From NCBI GenBank assembly GCA_030157755.1, contig JAOAUD010000165.1:1-37815 (forward strand): a DNA stretch of 37,815 nt, given 5' to 3'. Positions 7,893 to 15,693 of this stretch are shown piece after piece. The number at the start of each line of letters is the position of its first letter. Positions within the stretch are counted from its first letter, which is position 1. The stretch is from Candidatus Nanopelagicales bacterium (GTDB lineage: Bacteria; Actinomycetota; Actinomycetes; S36-B12; UBA10799). The notes under the pieces were generated by a model that saw only the letters and a program-made list of their open reading frames with translations, did not search any database and had not been told where the DNA came from. Position numbers and translations under genes: made by a program.

Positions 7893-7922
7893 TTGGGTTC
7901 AGCCCGTAATGCCCGATACCTT
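7893..7922 (+). promoter_or_regulatory. Putative promoter of the LigD-type polymerase gene
   Basis: TTGGGT (7893-7898) and TACCTT (7917-7922) are separated by 18 bases, and the -10 ends five bases before the ATG at 7928. There is no convincing Shine-Dalgarno, so the mRNA would be leaderless or nearly so. Confidence 0.4.
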
Positions 7923-7927
7923 CAGGC

Positions 7928-8980
7928 ATGGCCAAGTACGGAGATCCCATTGAGATCGACGTTGCCGGGGTGCCAGTTCGGGTGTCGAATCCGGATCGGC
8001 CAATGTTCGCCGATGTTGATGTCAGCAAGCGAGAGCTCGTTGAGTACTACATCAGTGTTGGTCCCGGGATCCTGCGTGCTCTGCGGAACCGTCCCACCAC
8101 GTTGGAGCGTTGGCCGGACGGTGTTCATCCTGGAGTTGAACTCACCCAGCGAACTGGTCCCGCCAAAGAAGCGTTCTTTCAAAAGCGAATTCCGAAGGGT
8201 GCTCCCGATTGGGTACCCACGGCTCGGATCACCTTTCCCTCAGGCCGGTTTGCCGATGAGGTGTGCCCCGACAAGGTGGCGGTCATCGCTTGGGCCGCGA
8301 ACCTGGCAACGATCACGTTTCACCCATGGCCAGTTCGCCAGGATGACGTAGACCATCCCGACGAGTTGCGGATTGACCTCGACCCGCAGCCGGGAACGAG
8401 TTTCAAGGATGCGGTTCGCATAGCTGGCCTGGCTCACGAACTGCTCGACGAGCTCGGCTTCCGTGGGTTCCCCAAAACGTCAGGTGGCCGCGGGCTTCAT
8501 ATCTACCTGCGAGTTGAACCGCGATGGGACTTCATCGATATGCGACATGCGGCCATTGCGTTCGGGCGCGAACTCGAGCGTCGAGCGCCGGACATGGTGA
8601 CGACAAACTGGTGGAAGGAAGAGCGGGGCGAAAAGATCTTCGTCGACTACAACCAGAACGCGCGCGACCGGACTATCGCCTCGGCGTATTCGGTCCGACC
8701 TCGCCCGGGTGCCCCGGTGTCAGCGCCGATCGAATGGTCGGAACTGCCAGACATCGCCCCACTCGACTTCACGGTCAAGACGATGCCGGAGCGCTTCGCA
8801 CGGCTTGGGGATCTGCATCACGAGATTGATGATGTTGCGTACGACTTGGCGCCGCTTCTTGAGATGTACGAACGGGATGAACGCGATCGTGGGTTAGGCG
8901 AGATGCCTTACCCGCCTGACTACCCAAAGATGGCGGGGGAACCACTGCGTGTTCAGCCCAGTAGGAAGGCTTCGCAATGA
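7928..8980 (+). CDS. Stand-alone LigD-type DNA repair polymerase/primase (PolDom)
   Basis: This 350-residue protein matches the archaeo-eukaryotic primase superfamily polymerase domain of bacterial LigD, which fills gaps and adds ribonucleotides at double-strand breaks. Catalytic aspartates D150 and D152 lie in ELRIDLDPQPG, the nucleotide-binding block is KTSGGRGLHIYLRVEP, and the third acidic motif is FVDYNQNARDRTIASAYSVR with the downstream PGAPVSAPIEWSEL. No ligase or phosphoesterase domain is fused. The gene ends in an ATGA overlap with the DNA ligase gene, so polymerase and ligase are made as separate but coupled polypeptides. No Ku gene is in the window, so whether this serves non-homologous end joining or Ku-independent repair (as with mycobacterial PolD/LigC systems) is open. 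Confidence 0.92.
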   Translation: MAKYGDPIEIDVAGVPVRVSNPDRPMFADVDVSKRELVEYYISVGPGILRALRNRPTTLERWPDGVHPGVELTQRTGPAKEAFFQKRIPKGAPDWVPTARITFPSGRFADEVCPDKVAVIAWAANLATITFHPWPVRQDDVDHPDELRIDLDPQPGTSFKDAVRIAGLAHELLDELGFRGFPKTSGGRGLHIYLRVEPRWDFIDMRHAAIAFGRELERRAPDMVTTNWWKEERGEKIFVDYNQNARDRTIASAYSVRPRPGAPVSAPIEWSELPDIAPLDFTVKTMPERFARLGDLHHEIDDVAYDLAPLLEMYERDERDRGLGEMPYPPDYPKMAGEPLRVQPSRKASQ

Positions 8981-10086
8981 CGTCGGCGAATGTGCCTGAC
9001 CAAGGTCACCTGGATCTCCCCGTGATGCCGCCGGTTTCGCCGATGCTGGCCAAGCCTGCGAAAGCGATTCCGCTCGGTATGCACTATGAGGGGAAATGGG
9101 ACGGCTTTCGCGCGATCATCTTCCGCGACGGCGATGAGGTCGTGATCGGCTCTCGAAATGAGAAGCCCCTAACCCGCTACTTCCCTGAAGTTGTGGCACT
9201 TGCCCGAGCAGGACTGCCCGACAAATGTGTGGTCGACGGTGAAATTGTCATTGCGCGCGATGGACGTCTCGATTTTGATGCCCTGCTGAACCGCATTCAT
9301 CCAGCAGACTCGCGCGTGCGGCTGCTTGCTGAACAGACGCCTGCGCAGTTTGTTTCCTTCGATTTGCTCGCAATTGACGACCGGAATCTGATGTCTGAGG
9401 AATTCGGACTTCGCCGGGATCTCCTTGTGCAACGAGTGAGTGGTCGCAGCCCCGGGATCCATGTGACTCCCGCGACGCGTGATGCGGACACCGCCGCACT
9501 GTGGTTTGAGCAATTCGAGGGGGCCGGGCTCGACGGCATCATCGCCAAGTCCCTGTCGGGCGCTTATGAACCGAACAAACGCGCCATGATCAAGATCAAG
9601 CACGCGCGTACCGCGGACTGCGTCGTCGCTGGATTCCGATGGCACAAGTCAGGCGGCGTTGTCGGGTCGCTGCTCCTCGGGTTGTACGACGACCACGGCC
9701 AACTGCAACAGGTCGGCGTGAGTGCGTCCTTCACGATGGCCAAGCGTCAGGAGCTAGTTGACTTTCTTGCGCCCTATCTCATCGGGGAGGGTGAGCACGA
9801 GGGACATCCGTGGCTCGCTGACGTGGCTGAACAGGACGGCACCCGGGTTCCTGGCGGGCTGTCGCGCTGGAATGCGGGCAAGGATCTGTCCTGGCAGCCA
9901 CTGCGTCCCGAACTCGTCGTGGAGGTTTCCTACGACCACATGCAAGGCAACCGATTCCGGCATACGGCTGGTTTCCGCAACTGGCGTCCCGATCGCGATC
10001 CAGCGTCCTGTACGTACGAGCAACTCGAGATCCCGGTGAAGTTCTCGTTGTCAGACGTCTTTGGTGAAGAGCCACCGAGCAAGTAG
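8977..10086 (+). CDS. ATP-dependent DNA ligase
   Basis: A 369-residue ATP-dependent DNA ligase of the LigC/LigD-ligase type. The adenylation motif I is YEGKWDGFRAI with the AMP-accepting lysine at residue 40. The motif with VVDGEIVI, DGIIAKSLSGAYEPN (motif IV-like) and IKIKHARTADCVV (motif V) follow, then an OB-fold C-terminal region with LRPELVVEVSYDHMQGNRFRH. There is no extra N- or C-terminal domain. It overlaps the upstream polymerase by four bases (ATGA), indicating a repair pair. The last 36 bases overlap the 3' end of the convergent reductase gene. Function in end joining or base excision repair is family-based inference. Confidence 0.94.
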   Translation: MTSANVPDQGHLDLPVMPPVSPMLAKPAKAIPLGMHYEGKWDGFRAIIFRDGDEVVIGSRNEKPLTRYFPEVVALARAGLPDKCVVDGEIVIARDGRLDFDALLNRIHPADSRVRLLAEQTPAQFVSFDLLAIDDRNLMSEEFGLRRDLLVQRVSGRSPGIHVTPATRDADTAALWFEQFEGAGLDGIIAKSLSGAYEPNKRAMIKIKHARTADCVVAGFRWHKSGGVVGSLLLGLYDDHGQLQQVGVSASFTMAKRQELVDFLAPYLIGEGEHEGHPWLADVAEQDGTRVPGGLSRWNAGKDLSWQPLRPELVVEVSYDHMQGNRFRHTAGFRNWRPDRDPASCTYEQLEIPVKFSLSDVFGEEPPSK

Positions 10087-10851
10087 CGAGTCACCCGCTT
10101 CGATCAAAGATGCGAGCCTGGCAGTGGCATGCGGGTCTGCGTGCCCAGTGAGTCCCGGGTTGGGCGGGCTGCCCCGACCGACCACCAAGGGGCTGGTCGT
10201 CAGGCACAGGTCATCGACAAGACCTTCGTGCAGGAGATCGCCGAACAGAGTGGGGCCGCCCTCGCACAGCAGTCTGTGAAGTCCCAGACCAGCAAGCTGG
10301 TTGAGCGCATCGTGGAGATCAACGCCGTCCTCTCCAGCGATGAGGATGTCCGCGACAGTCTCCAAAGCGGTCACGTTGTCTTCCGGCGCCTGCGAACTGG
10401 TGACGACGATTGTGCGCGCGTCAGCGGGTGCCTCGGTGAACATTGGTGACCTCGGATCGAGCCGTCCCGAGGCGGTCACAACGACGAGCCGTGGTGGCAG
10501 GGTCAGGCCAGCTTCCTGGCGCAGATCAGTCATCGATTCGCGGACCTTCACTGGCCCGTAGCCCTCGGTTCTTGCTGTTCCGGCACCAACTAAAACGGCG
10601 TCGCACAGGGCCCGCAGCAGTGCAAAGACCCGCTTGTCGTCAGGGCTGGAAACACCGGCCGAGACTCCGCTTGAGTCCGCGACAGCTCCATCGATCGATG
10701 TCGCGAAGTTCGCGCGCAGCCAGGGTCGCGGTTCTTCGTGTTGACCCCAGGCGTAGAGGTTGGCAAGTTGACGGTCGGTGACCTCGTCGAGAACCTCGGG
10801 AACCAGTGCGCGCACGTCACCATCACACCAGGTTCGTTGCGCGGTAGCCAC
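10051..10851 (-). CDS. RibD C-terminal-like pyrimidine reductase family protein
   Basis: This 266-residue protein matches the dihydrofolate-reductase-like RibD C-terminal reductase domain (PF01872). It shows RPWLRANFATSIDGAVAD at the N-terminal strand, ALCDAVLVGAGTARTEGYGP for NADPH binding, and LHRLLCEGGPTLFGDLL, the characteristic CEGGPTL motif. It lacks the N-terminal deaminase domain of RibD, as do many actinobacterial stand-alone members annotated as pyrimidine reductase. A role in riboflavin synthesis or in another NADPH-dependent reduction cannot be separated from sequence. The start is GTG at 10851; I see neither a strong Shine-Dalgarno nor a clear -10. The gene is convergent with the ligase and divergent from the OB-fold gene. 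Confidence 0.9.
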   Translation of the reverse strand: MATAQRTWCDGDVRALVPEVLDEVTDRQLANLYAWGQHEEPRPWLRANFATSIDGAVADSSGVSAGVSSPDDKRVFALLRALCDAVLVGAGTARTEGYGPVKVRESMTDLRQEAGLTLPPRLVVVTASGRLDPRSPMFTEAPADARTIVVTSSQAPEDNVTALETVADILIAGEDGVDLHDALNQLAGLGLHRLLCEGGPTLFGDLLHEGLVDDLCLTTSPLVVGRGSPPNPGLTGHADPHATARLASLIEAGDSLLARWLFTKDV

Positions 10852-10912
10852 TATGGGCGATCACACACCGTTGTCATCCCCGGGCGATCTATGAATGGCC
10901 GACAGTTGGGGT

Positions 10913-10918
10913 TAGCCT
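10913..10918 (+). promoter_or_regulatory. Putative -10 of the OB-fold gene (leaderless)
   Basis: TAGCCT is followed by six bases and the GTG at 10925. The same octamer TAGCCTTG occurs with the same spacing before ffh (36091-36098), which supports a real element. The -35 position is not convincing. Confidence 0.45.
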
Positions 10919-10924
10919 TGTTGC

Positions 10925-11314
10925 GTGTCTAGCACCACGGAAGATGGAACGCTGCGTCGGCTCTGGCGTCGGCTTGGTTCAAGCGATGAGCAGATCGAGG
11001 CGGCGGAACTTCAGGAGTCGTCGCGCACCGCAGGTGCGACGGCTATCGACAACTGCAACTGTGGTGATGTCGTGACCGTGGCTGGACCACTGAGGTCCGT
11101 CACATTAAAGCCGGCAGAAAGCCTTCCTTCGGTTGAGGCGGAAATCTACGATGGCTCCGGTCGCGTGGTACTCGTGTGGATGGGACGCCGCCACATTGCC
11201 GGAATTGATCCCGGCCGGGTTTTGGTCGCGACGGGTCGAATGAATCTCATCGACGGTCAGCGCGTCATGTACAACCCGCGATACAGCCTCCGCGCGATCG
11301 CGGCGGGCGAGTAG
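10925..11314 (+). CDS. OB-fold nucleic acid-binding domain protein
   Basis: A 129-residue actinobacterial OB-fold protein (anti-codon-like OB domain). The core reads VTVAGPLRSVTLKPAESLPS, VEAEIYDGSGRVVLVWMGRR and GRVLVATGRMNLIDGQRVMYNPRY, a beta-barrel pattern also seen in the family that sits next to DUF3159 in many actinobacteria (Rv2694c in M. tuberculosis). It probably binds nucleic acid, but no specific partner is known to me. It has a GTG start without Shine-Dalgarno, consistent with leaderless initiation. The DUF3159 gene starts six bases after its stop, so the two form an operon. Confidence 0.85.
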   Translation: MSSTTEDGTLRRLWRRLGSSDEQIEAAELQESSRTAGATAIDNCNCGDVVTVAGPLRSVTLKPAESLPSVEAEIYDGSGRVVLVWMGRRHIAGIDPGRVLVATGRMNLIDGQRVMYNPRYSLRAIAAGE

Positions 11315-11320
11315 TAGTCC

Positions 11321-12136
11321 GTGACAGCACCCATGGAGGGGGCTGACCCTTCGCGCCCCGAGATCGCGTCGGACGATGATTCGTCGACCCAAGATTCGTT
11401 GACGAAGAGTGCAATGCCGCTGCCTGGACCGATTGGTTCGTTGGGCGAAGAGCTTCGCAGTGACATCCCGATCCAAAACAGCATGCTTGCCGACGCGATC
11501 GGTGGTTGGCGCGGAATCATTGACTCAAGCCTGCCATCGCTGGTCTTTGTCATCGCCTACCTCACGACGTCGCAGAACCTGACGATCTCAATTTGGTGCG
11601 CGCTCGGAGCGGGCGCTGTTATCGCACTGTGGCGATTGCTTCGGCGGCAGAGTTTGCAGCAGGTTTTGGGTGGGTTCGGCGGAGTTGCACTGTCAGCGTT
11701 CATCGCGGGTCGCACGGGCAACGCCGCGGACTTCTTCCTGCCCGGATTGTTGATCAACCTCGCGTACGGCCTGGCCTTCGCGATTTCAGCCCTCGTGCGT
11801 TGGCCGTTGGTTGGCCTGGGAGTTGGTGCGGCGACTGGCGACCTGACCGGCTGGCGCAAGGACCCGCAGCTGAGGCGCGCGTACTACATCGCGACTTGGC
11901 TCTGGGCAGGAATGTTCGGCCTCAAGCTCGCGGTTCAGTTGCCGCTGTACTTCGCTGAACTTGTTGGCGCGCTTGGAATTGCCAAGATCGTCATGGGCTG
12001 GCCGCTGATGCTCATCGTCGGTCTCATCACCTACCGACTCGTGAAACCAGCTCTCGCCGCCTACCACCGTCGGCAGCGCGAGGAAGACTCGCAGTCGGAC
12101 ACCTTCACGGCCGTGGAGTCTGAAGAACCTCGCTAG
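11321..12136 (+). CDS. DUF3159 family integral membrane protein
   Basis: A 271-residue membrane protein of family DUF3159 (PF11361; Rv2693c in M. tuberculosis). The first ~60 residues are soluble and acidic, then come about six hydrophobic segments: LVFVIAYLTT, IWCALGAGAVIALWRLL, VALSAFIAGR, LINLAYGLAFAISALV, AGMFGLKLAVQLPLYFAEL and VMGWPLMLIVGLI. The conserved Gly-Arg (AGRTGNAADFFLPG) and the cytosolic RKDPQLRRAYYIATWLWAG are typical. The function is unknown; conserved neighbourhood with TrkA-type proteins suggests a link to ion or envelope physiology, which is only inference. It starts with GTG at 11321, six bases after the OB-fold stop, and its 3' end is convergent with ceoC at a 24-base gap. 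Confidence 0.86.
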   Translation: MTAPMEGADPSRPEIASDDDSSTQDSLTKSAMPLPGPIGSLGEELRSDIPIQNSMLADAIGGWRGIIDSSLPSLVFVIAYLTTSQNLTISIWCALGAGAVIALWRLLRRQSLQQVLGGFGGVALSAFIAGRTGNAADFFLPGLLINLAYGLAFAISALVRWPLVGLGVGAATGDLTGWRKDPQLRRAYYIATWLWAGMFGLKLAVQLPLYFAELVGALGIAKIVMGWPLMLIVGLITYRLVKPALAAYHRRQREEDSQSDTFTAVESEEPR

Positions 12137-12160
12137 GTCGCCGCCCTCGCTACTCGGCCA

Positions 12161-12817
12161 TCAGTCAGCGAGCAGATTCTCCAACGCTTCCTCTTGATCC
12201 TCGGCGCTAACGAACAGCAGCTCGTCGCCGGCTTCTAGGGTGTCGTCAGGCGTCGGGGTGATAACTCGACCGCCACGAACGATCGCGACCAACGCGGTGT
12301 CCATTGGCCAGACAACTGTGTCGACACGATTGCCGACCACCCGCGACTCCGGTGACAACGTCAATTCGACGAGGTTCGCGTCTCCCTGACGGAATGTCAT
12401 CAACCGAACCAAATCTCCGACCGTGACCGCTTCCTCGACTAGAGCCGACAGCATCCGCGGAGTCGAGACAGCAACGTCGACGCCCCATGAGTCGTCGAAC
12501 AGCCATTCGTTCTTTGGGTGGTTAACACGGGCGACCACACGTGGCACCCCGTACTCGGTCTTAGCGAGCAGCGATACCACCAAGTTCACCTTGTCGTCGC
12601 CTGTCGCGGCCACAACAACCTGGCAGCTAGGCAGTCCGGCCTCGTCGAGGGCCGAGATTTCACAAGCATCGGCGACGAGGACAGCGGCACCGCTGACTGC
12701 ACCCTGCTTCGCCTTCGCCGCGTTTTTATCGAGAAGTAGCACTTCGTGATTGTTGGCGATGAGTTCGCGGGCGATTGAACGTCCCACCTTGCCTGCACCT
12801 GCGATTGCAACCTTCAT
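12161..12817 (-). CDS. ceoC: TrkA/RCK-type potassium uptake regulatory protein (second of pair)
   Basis: A 218-residue cytosolic RCK protein with an N-terminal Rossmann TrkA-N domain and a C-terminal TrkA-C domain. The glycine motif is VAIAGAGKVG (residues 3-12) and the beta-2 acid is D30 in VLLLDKN, favouring NAD(H). The C-terminal part contains VVGNRVDTVVWPMDTALVAI. It is the downstream gene of a pair; its start overlaps the ceoB stop by four bases (ATGA), so the two RCK chains probably form a heteromeric ring that gates a transporter. The homolog of M. tuberculosis is CeoC. It is convergent with the DUF3159 gene. Family assignment is firm; the target transporter (likely the APC permease across the divergent promoter) is inference. 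Confidence 0.9.
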   Translation of the reverse strand: MKVAIAGAGKVGRSIARELIANNHEVLLLDKNAAKAKQGAVSGAAVLVADACEISALDEAGLPSCQVVVAATGDDKVNLVVSLLAKTEYGVPRVVARVNHPKNEWLFDDSWGVDVAVSTPRMLSALVEEAVTVGDLVRLMTFRQGDANLVELTLSPESRVVGNRVDTVVWPMDTALVAIVRGGRVITPTPDDTLEAGDELLFVSAEDQEEALENLLAD

Positions 12818-13479
12818 GACTGCCTCTCTGCACCGGCATTGGCGGTTTCGACGAGCGCGGCTTTGTCATCCGGGTGGCACAGCACGTGCAGGAGATCGCC
12901 CTCTTGCAGAACGGTCATTTCGTCGGTCAACATCGCTTGGCCGTAGCGAGTGATGAAGGCGACCCGGGCTCCCGTGCCGCGGATCACGCTGACCGCTGGC
13001 GAACCGATCCAGTTCGGGTTGAAGGCGACTTCGGCGAGCACGAGTGTTCCTGTGGAATCCCGCCACTCTTCAATGGCACCGCTTGGGTCAATCCGGCGCA
13101 GGATCTGCCCGGCGGTCCAGGCCACGGTTGCGACAGTAGGGATACCTAGGCGTTCATAGATCTCAGCGCGGCGGGGATCGTAGATTCGAGCGACGACGGT
13201 CTCAACTCCGAACGTCTCGCGTGCGACGCGCGCGGCAATGATGTTTGAGTTGTCGCCGCTGCTGACTGCTGCGAATGCGCTTGCCTCTTCAATGCCGGCT
13301 TGCATGAGTGCATCACGGTCGAAACCGATTGCTGCGATTGTCTTGCCACGGAAGTTCGATCCGAGCCGTCGAAATGCTTCAGGGTCTTGGTCAATGACAG
13401 TGACTGAGCGACCCATTTGATCGAGTTTGTTGGCTAGTCGGGATCCAACGCGACCACAACCCATGATGACGATGTGCAC
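12814..13479 (-). CDS. ceoB: TrkA/RCK-type potassium uptake regulatory protein (first of pair)
   Basis: A 221-residue RCK protein: VIMGCGRVGSRLANKL (Gly motif residues 7-12), beta-2 acid D30 in VTVIDQDP, then a TrkA-C domain with PAVSVIRGTGARVAFI. The homolog in M. tuberculosis is CeoB. The start is GTG at 13479, with a TAGCGT hexamer (13493-13488) eight bases upstream and no Shine-Dalgarno. It is the promoter-proximal gene of ceoB-ceoC, divergent from the KimA-like permease over 66 bases. Nucleotide binding would sense energy or redox state and gate K+ transport, known for RCK proteins generally. Confidence 0.9.
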   Translation of the reverse strand: MHIVIMGCGRVGSRLANKLDQMGRSVTVIDQDPEAFRRLGSNFRGKTIAAIGFDRDALMQAGIEEASAFAAVSSGDNSNIIAARVARETFGVETVVARIYDPRRAEIYERLGIPTVATVAWTAGQILRRIDPSGAIEEWRDSTGTLVLAEVAFNPNWIGSPAVSVIRGTGARVAFITRYGQAMLTDEMTVLQEGDLLHVLCHPDDKAALVETANAGAERQS

Positions 13480-13487
13480 AAGTAATG

Positions 13488-13537
13488 ACGCTACACGCCT
13501 GCCCGTAGCGCGCGCGCCCTCACCTGAGGCATAACAT
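13488..13537. promoter_or_regulatory. Back-to-back -10 elements in the ceoB/permease divergent region
   Basis: On the minus strand TAGCGT (13493-13488) lies eight bases before the ceoB GTG. On the plus strand TAACAT (13532-13537) lies eight bases before the permease GTG at 13546. Both starts lack a Shine-Dalgarno. Shared control of the two units is possible in a 66-base region. Confidence 0.4.
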
Positions 13538-13545
13538 CATCCGAC

Positions 13546-15612
13546 GTGGCATCAGTAACAGGCCCAGCGAAGCGATTTTTCTTCGGCCGGGCCCTGCGCA
13601 GCGAGAATATTCACTCGACGCTGCTCCCAAAGCGCATCGCGTTGCCGGTGTTCGCATCCGATGCGCTGTCCTCCAACGCTTATGCCACCCAAGAGATCCT
13701 GCTCATGCTGTCAGTGGGTGGTGTGGCGCTCTACAGCTTCACACCGTGGGTCGCCCTCGGCGTGATCTTGGTGTTCTTCGTTGTGGTGGCGTCGTATCGC
13801 CAGAACGTTCGTGCGTACCCAAGTGGTGGTGGGGACTACGAGGTGGTCTCCACAAACCTTGGTGAACGCGCTGGGGTATTCGTTGCAAGCGCCCTAATGG
13901 TTGATTACGTGATGACGGTGGCTGTGTCGATCTCGTCGGCAGTGGCGAACATCGCGTCGGCTTTTCCGCCAGTCGGCAAGCAGGCAGTCATCGTCGCTGT
14001 GGGTCTCATCGTGATCATGACGCTGATGAACCTGCGCGGGGTTCGCGAATCCGGGACGGCTTTTGCGATCCCAACCTACGGGTTCATCGTGGGGATCTTC
14101 GCAATGGTCGCCTGGGGAATTTGGCAGATCTCCGACGGCACGATTCCGCAAGCGGAAAGTGCGACCTGGGAAATTGAGCCTGAGACCACGGCAAGTGGTG
14201 CACTGCTGATCTTCCTGCTGGCGCGCGCCTTCTCGTCCGGTACTACCGCGCTGACAGGTATCGAGGCCATCGCGAACGGAGTTCCGGCCTTCAAGAAGCC
14301 GAAGTCCAAGAACGCCGCGACCACTCTGCTCCTGCTCGGCGTGATTTCGATGTCGATGTTCGCGGCGATTACCTGGTTGGCGATGGTCACCAATGTGCGG
14401 GTCACCGAACACAACGAGAACCTGATCGGCCTGCCACCCGGCCAGGAACAGAAGACGGTGATCGCCCAGGTCTCGCAGGCGGTCTTCTCGGACTTCCAGC
14501 CAGGGTATTTGTACATCTCGATCATGACTGCGCTGATCCTGGTGCTTGCCGCCAACACTGCCTTCAACGGTTTCCCTGTCTTGGGATCGGTGTTGGCGCG
14601 TGACGGCTACCTCCCGCGTCAGCTGCACACTCGCGGAGATCGCCTTGCTTTCAGCAACGGCATCATCTTCTTGGCGGGTGCGGCGACGGTCCTTGTTGTC
14701 GTGTACGACGCAAGCGTGTCGAGCTTGATCCAGCTCTATGTCCTCGGTGTGTTTGTGTCATTTACTTTGAGCCAGATCGGCATGGTCAAGCATTGGAATC
14801 GACACCTGCGTGAGGAGACAAATCCGAAAGAGCGCCGTCGGATGAAGCGCTCGCGGGTGATCAACACAGTCGGGTTCCTCATGACCGGCTCGGTGCTGAT
14901 CATCGTCCTAGCGACGAAGTTCACCCATGGCGCTTACCTCGTGGTCATCGCAATGCCGATCCTCTACTTGATCATGCGTTCGGTTCGCAAGCACTACGAC
15001 CGAGTCGCCGCGGAACTCGAGACCCCTGCAGACGAAAAGGTCACGTTGCCCAGCCGGGTCCACGCGATCGTCCTGGTCTCGAAGATTCACAAGCCGACGC
15101 TGCGTGCGCTTGCATATGCGCGGGCAAGTCGGCCGTCGACGCTGGAAGGCGTCACAGTTTCCGTCGATCCGGGGGACACAAAGGAGATGGCGGCGGACTG
15201 GGAACGTCGCGGCATTTCCGTGCCATTGAAGATCCTCGATTCTCCCTACCGGGAGATCACTCGGCCGATCGTTGAGTACGTCCGTGGTCTGCGCAGGGCA
15301 AGTCCGCGCGATCTGGTGACCGTCTACATCCCCGAATACGTGGTCGGGCACTGGTGGGAGAACCTGCTGCATAACCAATCCGCGCTTCGTCTCAAGACCA
15401 GACTTCGGTTCACTCCCGGCGTCATGGTTGTGAGCGTTCCGTGGCAGTTGATTTCCAGCGAACGCATTGCTGATGAGCCGGTGCCGAATGCGCCCGGTGC
15501 CGTGCGACGAGGTGAACCACAAGCGGTCGTCGCCGAGGCCTACGTGGCTGAGCAGTACGGAACTCCGCCGGTTGACCCGCCCGATCCAGCGGACTTGCCT
15601 TCCGGTCGCTAA
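13546..15612 (+). CDS. APC superfamily permease, KimA-like potassium transporter
   Basis: A 688-residue transporter of the APC superfamily with about 12 membrane segments in residues 25-485 and a ~190-residue cytosolic C-terminal domain. The N-terminal core VFASDALSSNAYATQEIL and the C-terminal SPYREITRPIVEYVRGL, TVYIPEYVVGHWWENLLHNQ and VMVVSVPW match what I recall of KimA (formerly YdaO) K+ importers, whose soluble domain has a universal-stress-protein fold that binds c-di-AMP. It faces a divergent pair of RCK genes, supporting a K+ role. It is often annotated merely as amino acid permease, so substrate assignment is inference. It starts with GTG at 13546 without Shine-Dalgarno. The last ~45 residues are Pro-rich. 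acnA starts 81 bases downstream. Confidence 0.85.
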   Translation: MASVTGPAKRFFFGRALRSENIHSTLLPKRIALPVFASDALSSNAYATQEILLMLSVGGVALYSFTPWVALGVILVFFVVVASYRQNVRAYPSGGGDYEVVSTNLGERAGVFVASALMVDYVMTVAVSISSAVANIASAFPPVGKQAVIVAVGLIVIMTLMNLRGVRESGTAFAIPTYGFIVGIFAMVAWGIWQISDGTIPQAESATWEIEPETTASGALLIFLLARAFSSGTTALTGIEAIANGVPAFKKPKSKNAATTLLLLGVISMSMFAAITWLAMVTNVRVTEHNENLIGLPPGQEQKTVIAQVSQAVFSDFQPGYLYISIMTALILVLAANTAFNGFPVLGSVLARDGYLPRQLHTRGDRLAFSNGIIFLAGAATVLVVVYDASVSSLIQLYVLGVFVSFTLSQIGMVKHWNRHLREETNPKERRRMKRSRVINTVGFLMTGSVLIIVLATKFTHGAYLVVIAMPILYLIMRSVRKHYDRVAAELETPADEKVTLPSRVHAIVLVSKIHKPTLRALAYARASRPSTLEGVTVSVDPGDTKEMAADWERRGISVPLKILDSPYREITRPIVEYVRGLRRASPRDLVTVYIPEYVVGHWWENLLHNQSALRLKTRLRFTPGVMVVSVPWQLISSERIADEPVPNAPGAVRRGEPQAVVAEAYVAEQYGTPPVDPPDPADLPSGR

Positions 15613-15693
15613 CACGGCGCAAACGACCTTCGACTAGATTTGCCCCGAGCGCAGTGACACCAGCTGCCAAGACGTCGAGGTGAGGAACCGCAG

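Noticed and set aside
8977-8980. Possible frameshift splitting a LigD fusion
   Set aside because: The overlap is a normal ATGA stop/start and each product has complete domain ends; no lost domain in between.
13894-14628. Long antisense open frame (244 codons) inside the permease gene
   Set aside because: The forward strand encodes clear KimA-like membrane segments; the antisense translation is Arg/His/Asp-rich and shows no fold, as expected for the complement of a membrane protein gene.
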